Shown in pieces: positions 1 to 8,331 of a DNA stretch of 8,331 bases. The notes below the pieces were generated by a model, which worked only from the letters and a program-made list of their open reading frames with translations, did not search any database and was not told the DNA's origin. Position 1 is the stretch's first letter. Every line of letters begins with the position of its first letter. The position numbers were made by a program, and so were the translations under genes. Source of the stretch: Tessaracoccus flavescens (GTDB lineage Bacteria; Actinomycetota; Actinomycetes; Propionibacteriales; Propionibacteriaceae); the NCBI GenBank assembly GCA_020741375.1, contig DYZF01000290.1, positions 1-8,331 of the forward strand, read 5' to 3'.

Positions 1-194
1 TCCCCGCCATCGAATCGGCCCACGCCCTCGCCGGGGCGCTGCGGCTGGGCCGGCGGATCGCCGAGGAGGATCCCGACGCCACACCGTCGATCCTCGTGTG
101 CCTCTCGGGGCGCGGCGACAAGGACGTGGCCACGGCGTTCGAGTACTTCGGCCTGGCCGGGGAGCCGGACAAGACGGTTGGAGCGCTGTCATGA
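1..194 (+). CDS. trpB: Tryptophan synthase beta subunit, C-terminal end (5' part outside window)
   Basis: This is the last 63 codons of the PLP-dependent beta subunit, which condenses indole (channelled from TrpA) with L-serine to make L-tryptophan in the cytoplasm. The frame starts at base 3, with two bases of a preceding codon before it, and ends at TGA 192-194. It opens with PAIESAHAL, the stretch that follows the conserved EGI segment in TrpB. It then carries LSGRGDKDV; the serine of this motif (codon 105-107) corresponds to Ser377 of enteric TrpB, which contacts the PLP ring nitrogen. The short tail after FEYFGLAG is normal for the family. The stop overlaps the trpA start as ATGA, so the two subunits are probably translationally coupled. 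The identification is secure; the only limit is that most of the gene lies upstream of the window. Confidence 0.96.
   Translation, partial: PAIESAHALAGALRLGRRIAEEDPDATPSILVCLSGRGDKDVATAFEYFGLAGEPDKTVGALS
180..183 (+). promoter_or_regulatory. Ribosome binding site of trpA inside trpB
   Basis: GGAG lies seven bases before ATG 191, within the last codons of trpB. It supports ATG 191 as the trpA start over the in-frame GTG at 98, which would add 31 residues unlike TrpA. Confidence 0.7.
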
Positions 195-1039
195 GCCAGT
201 TCACTGATCCCGAGCGCCTCGGCATCTCTGGCAAGGTCGTCGCACAGTGCCTCGACGAAGGCCGCCCGGCACTGGTGGGCTACCTGCCCGTCGGCTACCC
301 GTCTGTGGCCGATTCGATCTCGGCCGTCAAGGCGATCACAGAGGGAACCTCCGGCCGCGGCGTCGACATCGTCGAAGTGGGCATCCCATACTCAGACCCG
401 TTGATGGACGGCTTGGTCATCCAGAACGCCACGACCAAGGCCCGCGCTCGGGGCGTGCGCACGCGCGACGCGTTCCGCGCCGTCGAGGCCGTGGCCCAGG
501 CCGGGGCCACGGCCATGGTGATGACCTACTGGAACTTGGTGGAGGCCTACGGGCCCGACGCGTTCGCTCGTGATCTGGCCAACGCCGGCGGGGCCGGAAC
601 CATCACACCGGACCTTCCGCCCGACGACTGCCCCGAGTGGTTCGAAGCCACCGACGCCCACGGGCTCGACAGAGTCTTCCTCATCGCACCGTCGTCGACA
701 GCGGAGCGGATCGCGCTCACCATGCAGTCGTGCCGCGGCTGGGTGTACGCGTCCAGCGTGATGGGAGTCACCGGCACGCGCGATGCCACGTCGGATGCGG
801 CGCCGGTGATCGTCGAGCGGGCGCGCAGCGTCGACGCCACCCTGCCCGTCGGCATCGGGCTCGGCGTCTCCAACGGCGACCAGGCCGCTGAGATCGGCAG
901 CTTCGCCGACCTCGTCATCGTGGGCTCTGCCCTGCTGAAGTGCTTGGACTCCGACGGCATGGATCTGCAGAACGACCTCGCTCGGTTGCGTGAGCTCACC
1001 GACGACCTCACCCGTGGAGTGGATCGGGCCCGCGCCTGA
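191..1039 (+). CDS. trpA: Tryptophan synthase alpha subunit
   Basis: This 282-residue TIM-barrel enzyme splits indole-3-glycerol phosphate into indole and glyceraldehyde 3-phosphate and passes the indole through a tunnel to TrpB. Visible landmarks: GYLPVGYPS at residues 30-38 (first barrel strand and loop, actinobacterial style); [13 protein letters not shown] at 62-74, where Glu62 and Asp73 match the catalytic Glu49 and Asp60 of the enteric enzyme; [13 protein letters not shown] in the middle of the barrel; [16 protein letters not shown], which is loop 6 and its preceding strand; and GIGLGVSN followed by [12 protein letters not shown], the phosphate-binding end. The length is normal for the family (about 260-280). 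The start at ATG 191 is chosen because it overlaps the trpB stop by four bases, has GGAG seven bases upstream and begins the TrpA-like sequence. No catalytic residue is missing. It is presumably the last gene of a trp operon whose earlier genes lie to the left. Confidence 0.97.
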   Translation: MSQFTDPERLGISGKVVAQCLDEGRPALVGYLPVGYPSVADSISAVKAITEGTSGRGVDIVEVGIPYSDPLMDGLVIQNATTKARARGVRTRDAFRAVEAVAQAGATAMVMTYWNLVEAYGPDAFARDLANAGGAGTITPDLPPDDCPEWFEATDAHGLDRVFLIAPSSTAERIALTMQSCRGWVYASSVMGVTGTRDATSDAAPVIVERARSVDATLPVGIGLGVSNGDQAAEIGSFADLVIVGSALLKCLDSDGMDLQNDLARLRELTDDLTRGVDRARA

Positions 1040-1051
1040 CTCCGGCATAAA

Positions 1052-1078
1052 GTTTCAGCGACGTAACAATCGTTTTAC
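1052..1078 (-). promoter_or_regulatory. Candidate GlnR-type nitrogen-regulator site upstream of gltB
   Basis: Read on the minus strand from 1078 to 1052, the sequence is GTAAA, six bases, GTTAC, six bases, GAAAC. The GTTAC-n6-GAAAC part (1067 to 1052) fits the half-site pattern described for actinobacterial GlnR (GTnAC-n6-GaAAC) exactly. The GTAAA one step further keeps the 11-base period with a weaker match. The site lies in the AT-richer gap upstream of glutamate synthase, a natural nitrogen-control target, about 60-90 bases before the likely transcription start. The pattern is seen directly; the assignment to GlnR is inference, because a short degenerate motif can occur by chance and nothing here shows that the genome encodes GlnR. 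Confidence 0.35.
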
Positions 1079-1091
1079 GTGTTTTCGCTGA
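1055..1091. repeat. Interrupted inverted repeat (possible hairpin) between trpA and gltB
   Basis: Outer arms TCAGCGA (1055-1061) and TCGCTGA (1085-1091) are perfect reverse complements, and inside them ACGTAA (1061-1066) pairs with TTACGT (1075-1080). A folded RNA would have two six-base-pair stems stacked on each other, a five-base bulge on the right side (1081-1085) and an eight-base loop (1067-1074). It begins 16 bases after the trpA stop. No run of T follows directly, so it is not a textbook rho-independent terminator. It could be a U-less terminator or 3' end stabiliser for the trp transcript, or a DNA operator. It overlaps the GlnR-like pattern, and both readings may describe one element. 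Confidence 0.45.
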
Positions 1092-1103
1092 GCCCAGAAC
1101 TGC

Positions 1104-1133
1104 TTGATCCGTCGTTTTTCTGGCCCTTACTGT
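1104..1133 (+). promoter_or_regulatory. Candidate promoter for gltBD
   Basis: TTGATC (1104-1109) resembles a -35 box (TTGACA, first four bases match). It is followed after 18 bases by TACTGT (1128-1133), which fits the actinobacterial -10 pattern TAnnnT. Transcription would start near 1140, leaving a leader of about 50 bases before ATG 1191. The candidate operator at 1052-1078 would then lie upstream of the -35 box, where an activator would bind. This is a by-eye match only. Confidence 0.35.
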
Positions 1134-1174
1134 TTCACCGCTGCCCACTCCATCTGTCGGGTAGCCGCGATGTC

Positions 1175-1181
1175 AGGAGGT
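1175..1181 (+). promoter_or_regulatory. Ribosome binding site of gltB
   Basis: AGGAGGT is a full seven-base match to the 16S anti-SD and lies nine bases before ATG 1191. It decides the gltB start: the in-frame ATG at 1170 and TTG at 1104 lie upstream of it, and the ATG at 1184 is too close and out of frame. Confidence 0.8.
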
Positions 1182-1190
1182 CGATGGTTC

Positions 1191-4100
1191 ATGGCTAGGA
1201 GTGTGTTTCCGCACCGGGAGAAGGTGGGTCTGTACGACCCGGCTTACGAGCATGACGCCTGCGGCGTCGCCTTCGTCGCCAAGCTCGACGGCATCGCCAC
1301 CCACACCATCGTCGAGCAGGGCCTCGAAGCGCTGAGAAACCTCGACCACCGCGGCGCGACCGGCGCCGACGAGGCGGCCGGCGACGGCGCGGGGATCCTG
1401 ATCCAGGTGCCCGACGCGTTCCTGCGCGGCGTCGTCGACGCCCAGTTGCCCGACGCGGGGGAGTACGCGGTCGGCATGGCCTTCCTGCCGGTCGACGATG
1501 AGGAACGTCAGGCGGCCAAGGCCAAGATCGAGGAGATCGCAGACGAAGCAGAACTCGACGTCATCGGCTGGCGAGACGTGCCCGTGGAGACCTCCACCTT
1601 GTCGCCCGTGTCCATCGGCGCGATGCCGCACTTTGAGCACCTCGTCGTCGCGGGTCGCTCCGGTCAGTCCGGCATCGAACTCGATCGCTACGCCTATGTG
1701 CTGCGCCGTCGCGCCCAGCACGAGGCCGGCGTCTACTTCGCGTCGCTGTCGGCCCGCACCCTGGTCTACAAGGGCATGCTCACCACGGACCAGCTCGAAG
1801 AGGTCTTCCCGGAGCTGCACGACGCGCGCATCGAATCGGCCCTCGCGCTGGTGCACTCCCGCTTCTCCACCAACACCTTCCCCGCGTGGGAACTGGCGCA
1901 CCCGTACCGGATGATCGCCCACAACGGCGAGATCAACACCGTGCGCGGCAACCGCAACTGGATGCGCGCCCGCGAGGCGCTGCTGACCAGCGACAAGTTC
2001 CCTGGCGGCCTCGACGCCTTGTTCCCGGTGTGCACCCCCGACGGCTCAGACTCCGCATCCTTCGACGAAGTGCTGGAACTGCTGCACCTCGGCGGCCGCT
2101 CCCTGCCCCACGCGGTGCTGATGATGATCCCGGAAGCGTGGGAGAAGCACGCCGAGATGGACGCCGAACGCCGCGCCTTCTACGAATTCCACTCGATGAT
2201 CATGGAACCGTGGGACGGTCCTGCCTGCATGACCTTCACCGACGGCTCCATCATCGGCGGCTGTCTCGACCGCAACGGCCTCCGACCTGGACGCTACTGG
2301 GAGACCGCCGACGGCTTGGTGGTCTTCGCCTCGGAGGCCGGCGTGCTCCCGATCGCCCATCAGGACGTCGTCCGCAAGGGACGGCTCCAGCCCGGCCGCA
2401 TGCTCCTGGTGGATCTGGAGCAGCACAAGATCCTGTCCGACGACGAGGTGAAGGGGCAGCTGGCCGCCGAGCACCCCTACGGCCAGTGGGTGGCCGACAA
2501 CAAGATCGAGCTCGACAAGCTCCCCAGCCGCGCGCACATCGTGCACTCGCACAGCTCGGTCATCCGTCGACAGCAGGTCTTCGGCTACACCGAGGAGGAG
2601 CTGCGCCTGCTCATCGCACCGATGGCCAACGTCGGCGCCGAAGCGATCGGCTCCATGGGCACCGACACGCCGCTGGCGGTGCTCAGCTCCCGCCCGCGCA
2701 TGATCTTCGACTACTTCACGCAGCTGTTCGCGCAGGTCACCAACCCGCCGCTCGACGCGATCCGCGAGGAGCTCGTCACGTCGCTCACCGCCAAGATCGG
2801 GCCCGAGCGTAACCTGCTCGAGCCGGTGCCAGAGGCGGCCCGCATCATCATCATGAACAAGCCCATCCTGGATTCGGAACAGCTGGCCAAGATCGTCCGG
2901 CTGGGCCGCGACGGCGACCTGCCCGGCTACGCGACCCACGTCGTCAAGGGCCTCTACAAGGTGGCCGGCGGCGGCAAGGCGCTCGGCCGCCGGATCGAGG
3001 AGCTGTGCCACGAGGTGTCGGCCGCCATCCGTGGCGGCGCCCGCGCCATTGTGTTGTCGGATCGCCACTCCACCACGGATCTGGCGCCGATTCCGTCGCT
3101 GCTGCTGACCGCCGCGATCCACCACCACTTGGTGCGCGAGAAGACCCGCACGCAGGTGGGCATCGTCGTCGAGGCCGGCGACGTGCGCGAAGTGCACCAC
3201 GTCGCCCTGCTGCTCGGTTACGGCGCCGCCGCCGTCAACCCGTACCTGGCGTTCGAGTCCGCAGAGGATCTGGCCCGCCGCGAGGTGTTCGTCGAGGTGA
3301 CGCCCGAAGAGGCGATCGACAACATCGCGAAGGGCCTGGCCAAGGGCGTGCTCAAGGTGATGAGCAAGATGGGCGTCAGCACCATCGCCTCCTACACCGG
3401 CGCCCAGATCTTCGAGGCCGTTGGCCTGAGCCAGGACGTCATCGACCAGTACTTCACCGGCACCTCCTCGCGCCTCGGCGGGCTGGGCCTCGACGAGCTG
3501 GCCGAAGAGATCCGGCAGCGCCACCTGCGGGCCTACCCGGAGGACGGCATCCCGCTGGCCCACAGCGACCTGCCGGTTGGTGGCGAGTACCAGTGGCGCC
3601 GCGAGGGCGAACCGCACCTGTTCGACCCGGAGACCGTGTTCCGACTCCAGCACTCGACGCAGACCGGCGACTACCAAGCCTTCAAGCGCTACTCCTCGCT
3701 GGTCAACGACAACGCCGCCCGCATCATGACGCTTCGCTCGCTGATGAAGCTCAACGAGCGAGAGCCGATCAGCATCGACGAGGTGGAGCCCGCCTCCGAG
3801 ATCGTCAAGCGGTTCTCCACCGGCGCCATGAGCTACGGCTCCATCTCGATGGAGGCCCACCAGACGCTTGCCGTCGCGATGAACCGCATCGGGGCCAAAT
3901 CCAACACCGGTGAGGGCGGCGAGGATTCCGAGCGCCTCCACGATCCGCAGCGGCGCTCGGCGATCAAGCAGGTTGCGTCCGGACGCTTCGGCGTCACGTC
4001 GGAATACCTGACCTACGCCGACGACATTCAGATCAAGATGGCGCAGGGCGCCAAGCCCGGCGAGGGCGGCCAGCTGCCCGGCCCCAAGGTGTACCCGTGG

Positions 4101-5712
4101 GTGGCCAAGACTCGCCATTCGACGCCTGGCGTGGGGCTCATCTCCCCGCCGCCGCACCACGACATCTACTCGATCGAGGATCTCAAGCAGCTCATCCACG
4201 ACCTGAAGTGCGCCAACCCCTCTGCGCGGGTGCACGTCAAGCTCGTCTCCGAACTCGGCGTGGGCACCGTCGCCGCGGGCGTGTCGAAGGCCAAGGCCGA
4301 CGTGGTCCTCATCTCGGGCCACGACGGCGGCACCGGCGCGGCACCCCTGACGTCGGTCAAGCACGCGGGCGGTCCATGGGAGCTCGGCCTGGCCGAGACT
4401 CAGCAGACCCTGCTGCTCAACGGTCTGCGTGACCGGATCGTCGTCCAGTGCGACGGGCAGCTGAAGACCGGTCGCGACGTACTCATCGCCGCATTGCTCG
4501 GGGCGGAGGAGTTCGGCTTCGCCACCGCACCGCTCGTCGTCTCCGGCTGCATCATGATGCGCGTGTGCCACAAGGACACCTGTCCGGTGGGCATCGCGAC
4601 GCAGAACCCGGAGTTGCGCGGCAAGTTCCACGGAGACCCGGACCACGTCGTCAACTTCTTCATGTTCATCGCCGAGGAGGTGCGCGAACTACTCGCCTCC
4701 CTGGGCCTGCGCTCCATCGAGGAAGCGGTGGGCCGAGTGGACCTGCTCGACGTGAGCGCCGCCGTCGGCCACTGGAAGACGCAGGGCTTGGACCTCAGCC
4801 CGATCCTCACGCAGATTGACGTGCCTGAGGGCACCCAGCTGCACCGGACCACTGTTCAGGACCATGGCCTCGACACGAAGCTCGATGTGGAACTGATCCG
4901 CTTGGCCGAGCCAGCCTTGGCGCGGGGCGAGCAAGTGCGGCAGACCGTTGCGGTGCGCAACGTGGATCGGACCGTCGGCACCACCCTGGGCCACGAGGTG
5001 ACGAAGGCCACCGCGGGGAAGGGCTTCGAGCCGGGAACCATCGATTTCACGATGATCGGCACGGGCGGGCAGAGCTTCGGCGCCTTCCTGCCACGCGGCG
5101 TCACGCTACGGCTCATCGGTGACACAAACGACTACTTCGGCAAGGGCCTGTCCGGCGGCCGCTTGGTGGTGACCCCGCCCAGCGACGTGCTGTTCGACCC
5201 GGCCGAGCAGATCGTGGCGGGCAACGTCATCGGCTACGGCGCCACCTCCGGCCAGCTGTTCCTGCGGGGGCTCGTCGGGGAACGCTTCTGCGTCCGCAAC
5301 TCCGGCGCGACCGCCGTCGTCGAAGGCGTCGGCGACCACGGCTGCGAGTACATGACGGGCGGCGAGGTGCTGGTCCTCGGGCCCACCGGTCGCAACTTCG
5401 CGGCGGGCATGTCCGGCGGTGTCGCGTGGGTGCTGGATCTCAACCCCCTGCGCCTCAACACCGAGCTCGTCGACGCGGTGAAGCTCACCGACGCCGACGT
5501 CGCCCGGGTGCGGGAACTGCTCCGTGAGCACCGTCAGGAGACCGGCTCGCTGGTCGCGGACTCGCTCCTCGAGCTCAGCGACTATCACCTGCTGCAGCGG
5601 TTCACGAAGGTGGAACCGCGCGATTACGCCCGCGTCATGGCCGTGCGCACCCGCTCGGCCGCCGAGGGCCTGTCCGACGAACTGACCACCCAACTGATGA
5701 TGGAGGCCGCTC

Positions 5713-5720
<8 letters not shown>
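1191..5720 (+). CDS. gltB: Glutamate synthase (NADPH) large subunit
   Basis: This 1509-residue cytoplasmic alpha subunit of GOGAT releases ammonia from glutamine and channels it to an FMN site, where 2-oxoglutarate is reductively aminated to glutamate. Domains in order: a short propeptide (1-23); the class II glutamine amidotransferase domain starting at the nucleophile Cys24 (DACGV), with NLDHRG at 50-55, HSRFSTN at 222-228 and HNGEIN at 244-249; a central linker domain; the FMN/2-oxoglutarate domain from about residue 850, with GAMSYGSIS at 878-886 and SGHDGGTG at 1042-1049; the 3Fe-4S ligands Cys1120, Cys1126 and Cys1131 in the C-x5-C-x4-C pattern; and the C-terminal GXGXG beta-helix domain, from GTGGQSFG at 1290 to about 1416. 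The length is normal for bacterial GltB. The amidotransferase is active only once residues 1-23 are cleaved to expose Cys24, as is known for the family. The start is set by AGGAGGT and ATG 1191. It overlaps gltD by eight bases. No frameshift or lost motif is seen. Confidence 0.98.
5702..5706 (+). promoter_or_regulatory. Ribosome binding site of gltD inside gltB
   Basis: GGAGG lies six bases before ATG 5713, within the last codons of gltB. It supports this start over the later in-frame ATG (Met8) and fits coupled translation of the two subunits. Confidence 0.75.
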
Positions 5721-7179
<1,459 letters not shown>

Positions 7180-7205
7180 TGAGGCGGGTGCGGGGAGCGG
7201 AGTCG

Positions 7206-7211
7206 TAGGCT
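7206..7211 (+). promoter_or_regulatory. Candidate -10 box for a leaderless transporter transcript
   Basis: TAGGCT fits the TAnnnT -10 pattern and ends seven bases before GTG 7219, so transcription would start at or very near the start codon itself. No SD lies at normal distance (the nearest purine runs, around 7194-7202, are about 17 bases away), which also suits a leaderless start. No clear -35 box is seen at 7183-7188 (GGCGGG). The gene may also be read through from gltD. Confidence 0.45.
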
Positions 7212-7218
7212 GTACACC

Positions 7219-8331
7219 GTGCTTGACCTGCTCCTCGCCTCTCCGCTCCTCACGATCATGCTTGTCGTGGCACTCGGTGCCGCGGTGGGCATGATTCCTT
7301 TAGGGCCGCTGAGGTTCGGCGCGGCTGGGGCCCTGTTCGTGGGGCTCGCGCTGGGCGCCATCGAACCTGCGCTCGGCGAGGGGCTCAACAACATTTCGAC
7401 GCTTGGTCTGGCGCTCTTCGTCTACACCGTCGGCGTCGCCGCGGGCGAGACCTTCTTCGCCGATCTGCGCAGACAGCTCCCAGTGATGGGGCTCGGCGTG
7501 GGCGTGGTCGCCGTGGTGACGGTGGGCGCACTTCTGGTGGGTCAGGCGTTCGGGCTGACGCCCGGGATGATCGCGGGCGTGCTCGCCGGGGCCCTCACCT
7601 CAACCCCGGCGTTGGCGGCCGCGACGCAGGCCACGGGGAGTCCAGACGCCGCCGTCGGCTATTCACTGGGCTACCCCGTGGGCGTGGTGCTCGCGATCAT
7701 CGTGGTGGCCACGGTGGTCAAGCGGCGCTGGCCCGGGGAGCGCGACCAGCACCCCAGTGCCTCAGAGGGCCTCGTGGCGGTGTCCACCTTCGTCGACCGC
7801 GAGGCGCCGCTCCGGGACGTGCCGGGCTGGACCGACGAGACCATCAAGATGAGCTACCTCCTGCGCCAAGGACGCACCCGGGTGCTGTCGCCCGGCGAAG
7901 ACCTCCTCCCGGGCGATCAGGTGCTGATCGTCGGCGCGGCGACGGATGTGGAGACCGCCGTCGCATTCCTCGGTCACGCCAACGAGTCGCACCTCACCGA
8001 TCATCGCGGCGCCGTCGACTTCCGACGCTTCGTCGTCTCGTCCCCCGACGTGGCCGGCCGCAGCGTGGCCCAGCTGAACCTGCCGAGCCGGTTCGGCGCC
8101 GTCATCACCCGCGTCCGGCGCGGGGATGCGGACCTCCTCGCCCGCGACAACTTGGTGCTCCAACTCGGCGACCGCGTCCTGGCTGTCGGCCCGCAAGACG
8201 ACATGGGCAGCATCGGATCCTTCTTGGGCGATTCGGAGCGCAAGGTCTCGGAGGTCGACGCGCTGGCGCTCGGCTTGGGCCTAGTGCTCGGGCTGCTGCT
8301 CGGGTCGATCACGCTCCCGCTCCCGGGCGGC
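7219..8331 (+). CDS. AspT/YidE/YbjL-family transporter with two TrkA-C domains (3' end outside window)
   Basis: This is a polytopic inner-membrane protein of the aspartate:alanine exchanger (AAE) type; 371 codons are present and the frame is still open at the window edge. The N-terminal membrane half (about residues 5-166) has around five or six hydrophobic segments and the motifs ALTSTPALAAA (T127 to P130 core) and GYSLGYPVG (147-155), matching the repeated YidE/YbjL duplication unit. Two cytosolic TrkA-C (RCK-C) modules follow, at about 185-250 (with LLPGDQVLIVG) and 267-341 (with LQLGDRVLAVG). The second membrane half begins at about 347 and is cut at PLPGG, just where the family's second conserved motif would come. 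The order membrane half, two TrkA-C, membrane half is the family's standard plan. The start is GTG 7219; the in-frame stop at 7180-7182 bars a much longer N-terminus, and ATG 7258 is a weaker alternative. Family members include an Asp/Ala exchanger, but most are of unknown substrate, so no symbol is given. Its place next to gltBD hints at an amino acid or dicarboxylate substrate, which is inference only. Confidence 0.88.
   Translation, partial: MLDLLLASPLLTIMLVVALGAAVGMIPLGPLRFGAAGALFVGLALGAIEPALGEGLNNISTLGLALFVYTVGVAAGETFFADLRRQLPVMGLGVGVVAVVTVGALLVGQAFGLTPGMIAGVLAGALTSTPALAAATQATGSPDAAVGYSLGYPVGVVLAIIVVATVVKRRWPGERDQHPSASEGLVAVSTFVDREAPLRDVPGWTDETIKMSYLLRQGRTRVLSPGEDLLPGDQVLIVGAATDVETAVAFLGHANESHLTDHRGAVDFRRFVVSSPDVAGRSVAQLNLPSRFGAVITRVRRGDADLLARDNLVLQLGDRVLAVGPQDDMGSIGSFLGDSERKVSEVDALALGLGLVLGLLLGSITLPLPGG

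Noticed and set aside
98..190. Longer TrpA from GTG 98
   Set aside because: The extra residues are a frame-shifted reading of the trpB end. ATG 191 has an SD and the usual ATGA overlap.
1104..1190. Longer GltB N-terminus from TTG 1104 or ATG 1170
   Set aside because: Both lie upstream of the perfect AGGAGGT at 1175-1181, which is well placed for ATG 1191. The added residues are unlike GltB, and ATG 1191 already gives a normal short propeptide before Cys24.
1184..1198. Four-codon ORF (ATG GTT CAT GGC TAG) overlapping the gltB start
   Set aside because: Only two bases separate it from the SD, so initiation there is unlikely, and an ORF this short can arise by chance.
2046..4646. 866-codon open frame on the minus strand opposite gltB
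   Set aside because: The plus strand encodes an intact GltB with every motif here. In GC-rich genes the antisense frame often stays open, and the translation is low-complexity (rich in R, H, D, V, L, G) with no recognisable domain.
7180..7218. Possible terminator after gltD
   Set aside because: No inverted repeat or T-run is visible in these 39 bases.

Overview
The window is a compact, GC-rich stretch of bacterial chromosome. All five genes are on the plus strand. Third codon positions are almost always G or C, the SD sequences are strong, genes overlap by a few bases, and the last gene looks leaderless. Together with the actinobacterial-type TrpA loop (GYLPVGYPS), this points to a high-GC actinobacterium. 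A member of the Propionibacteriales is a reasonable guess, but the family cannot be fixed from the sequence alone.

Layout: (1) 1-194, the 3' end of trpB (tryptophan synthase beta); (2) 191-1039, complete trpA (tryptophan synthase alpha), overlapping trpB by four bases; (3) 1040-1190, a visibly AT-richer gap of about 150 bases with an interrupted inverted repeat, a candidate GlnR-type nitrogen-control site, a candidate sigma-70-type promoter and a perfect AGGAGGT ribosome binding site; (4) 1191-5720, complete gltB (glutamate synthase large subunit); (5) 5713-7179, complete gltD (glutamate synthase small subunit), overlapping gltB by eight bases; (6) 7180-7218, a short gap with a candidate -10 box at the distance expected for a leaderless transcript; (7) 7219-8331, the first 371 codons of an AspT/YidE/YbjL-type membrane transporter that runs off the window.

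TrpA and TrpB form the complex that makes tryptophan from indole-3-glycerol phosphate and serine. GltB and GltD form NADPH-dependent glutamate synthase, which turns glutamine plus 2-oxoglutarate into two glutamates and is the second half of the GS-GOGAT ammonia-assimilation route. The transporter belongs to a family that includes an aspartate:alanine exchanger; its substrate here is unknown.

This is core metabolism, and every catalytic motif I checked is intact. I see no mobile element, CRISPR array, RNA gene, defence system or undescribed system. The points worth a second look are regulatory (the gltB upstream region and the leaderless transporter start) and contextual (no lgt between trpA and gltB, and a transporter directly after gltD).
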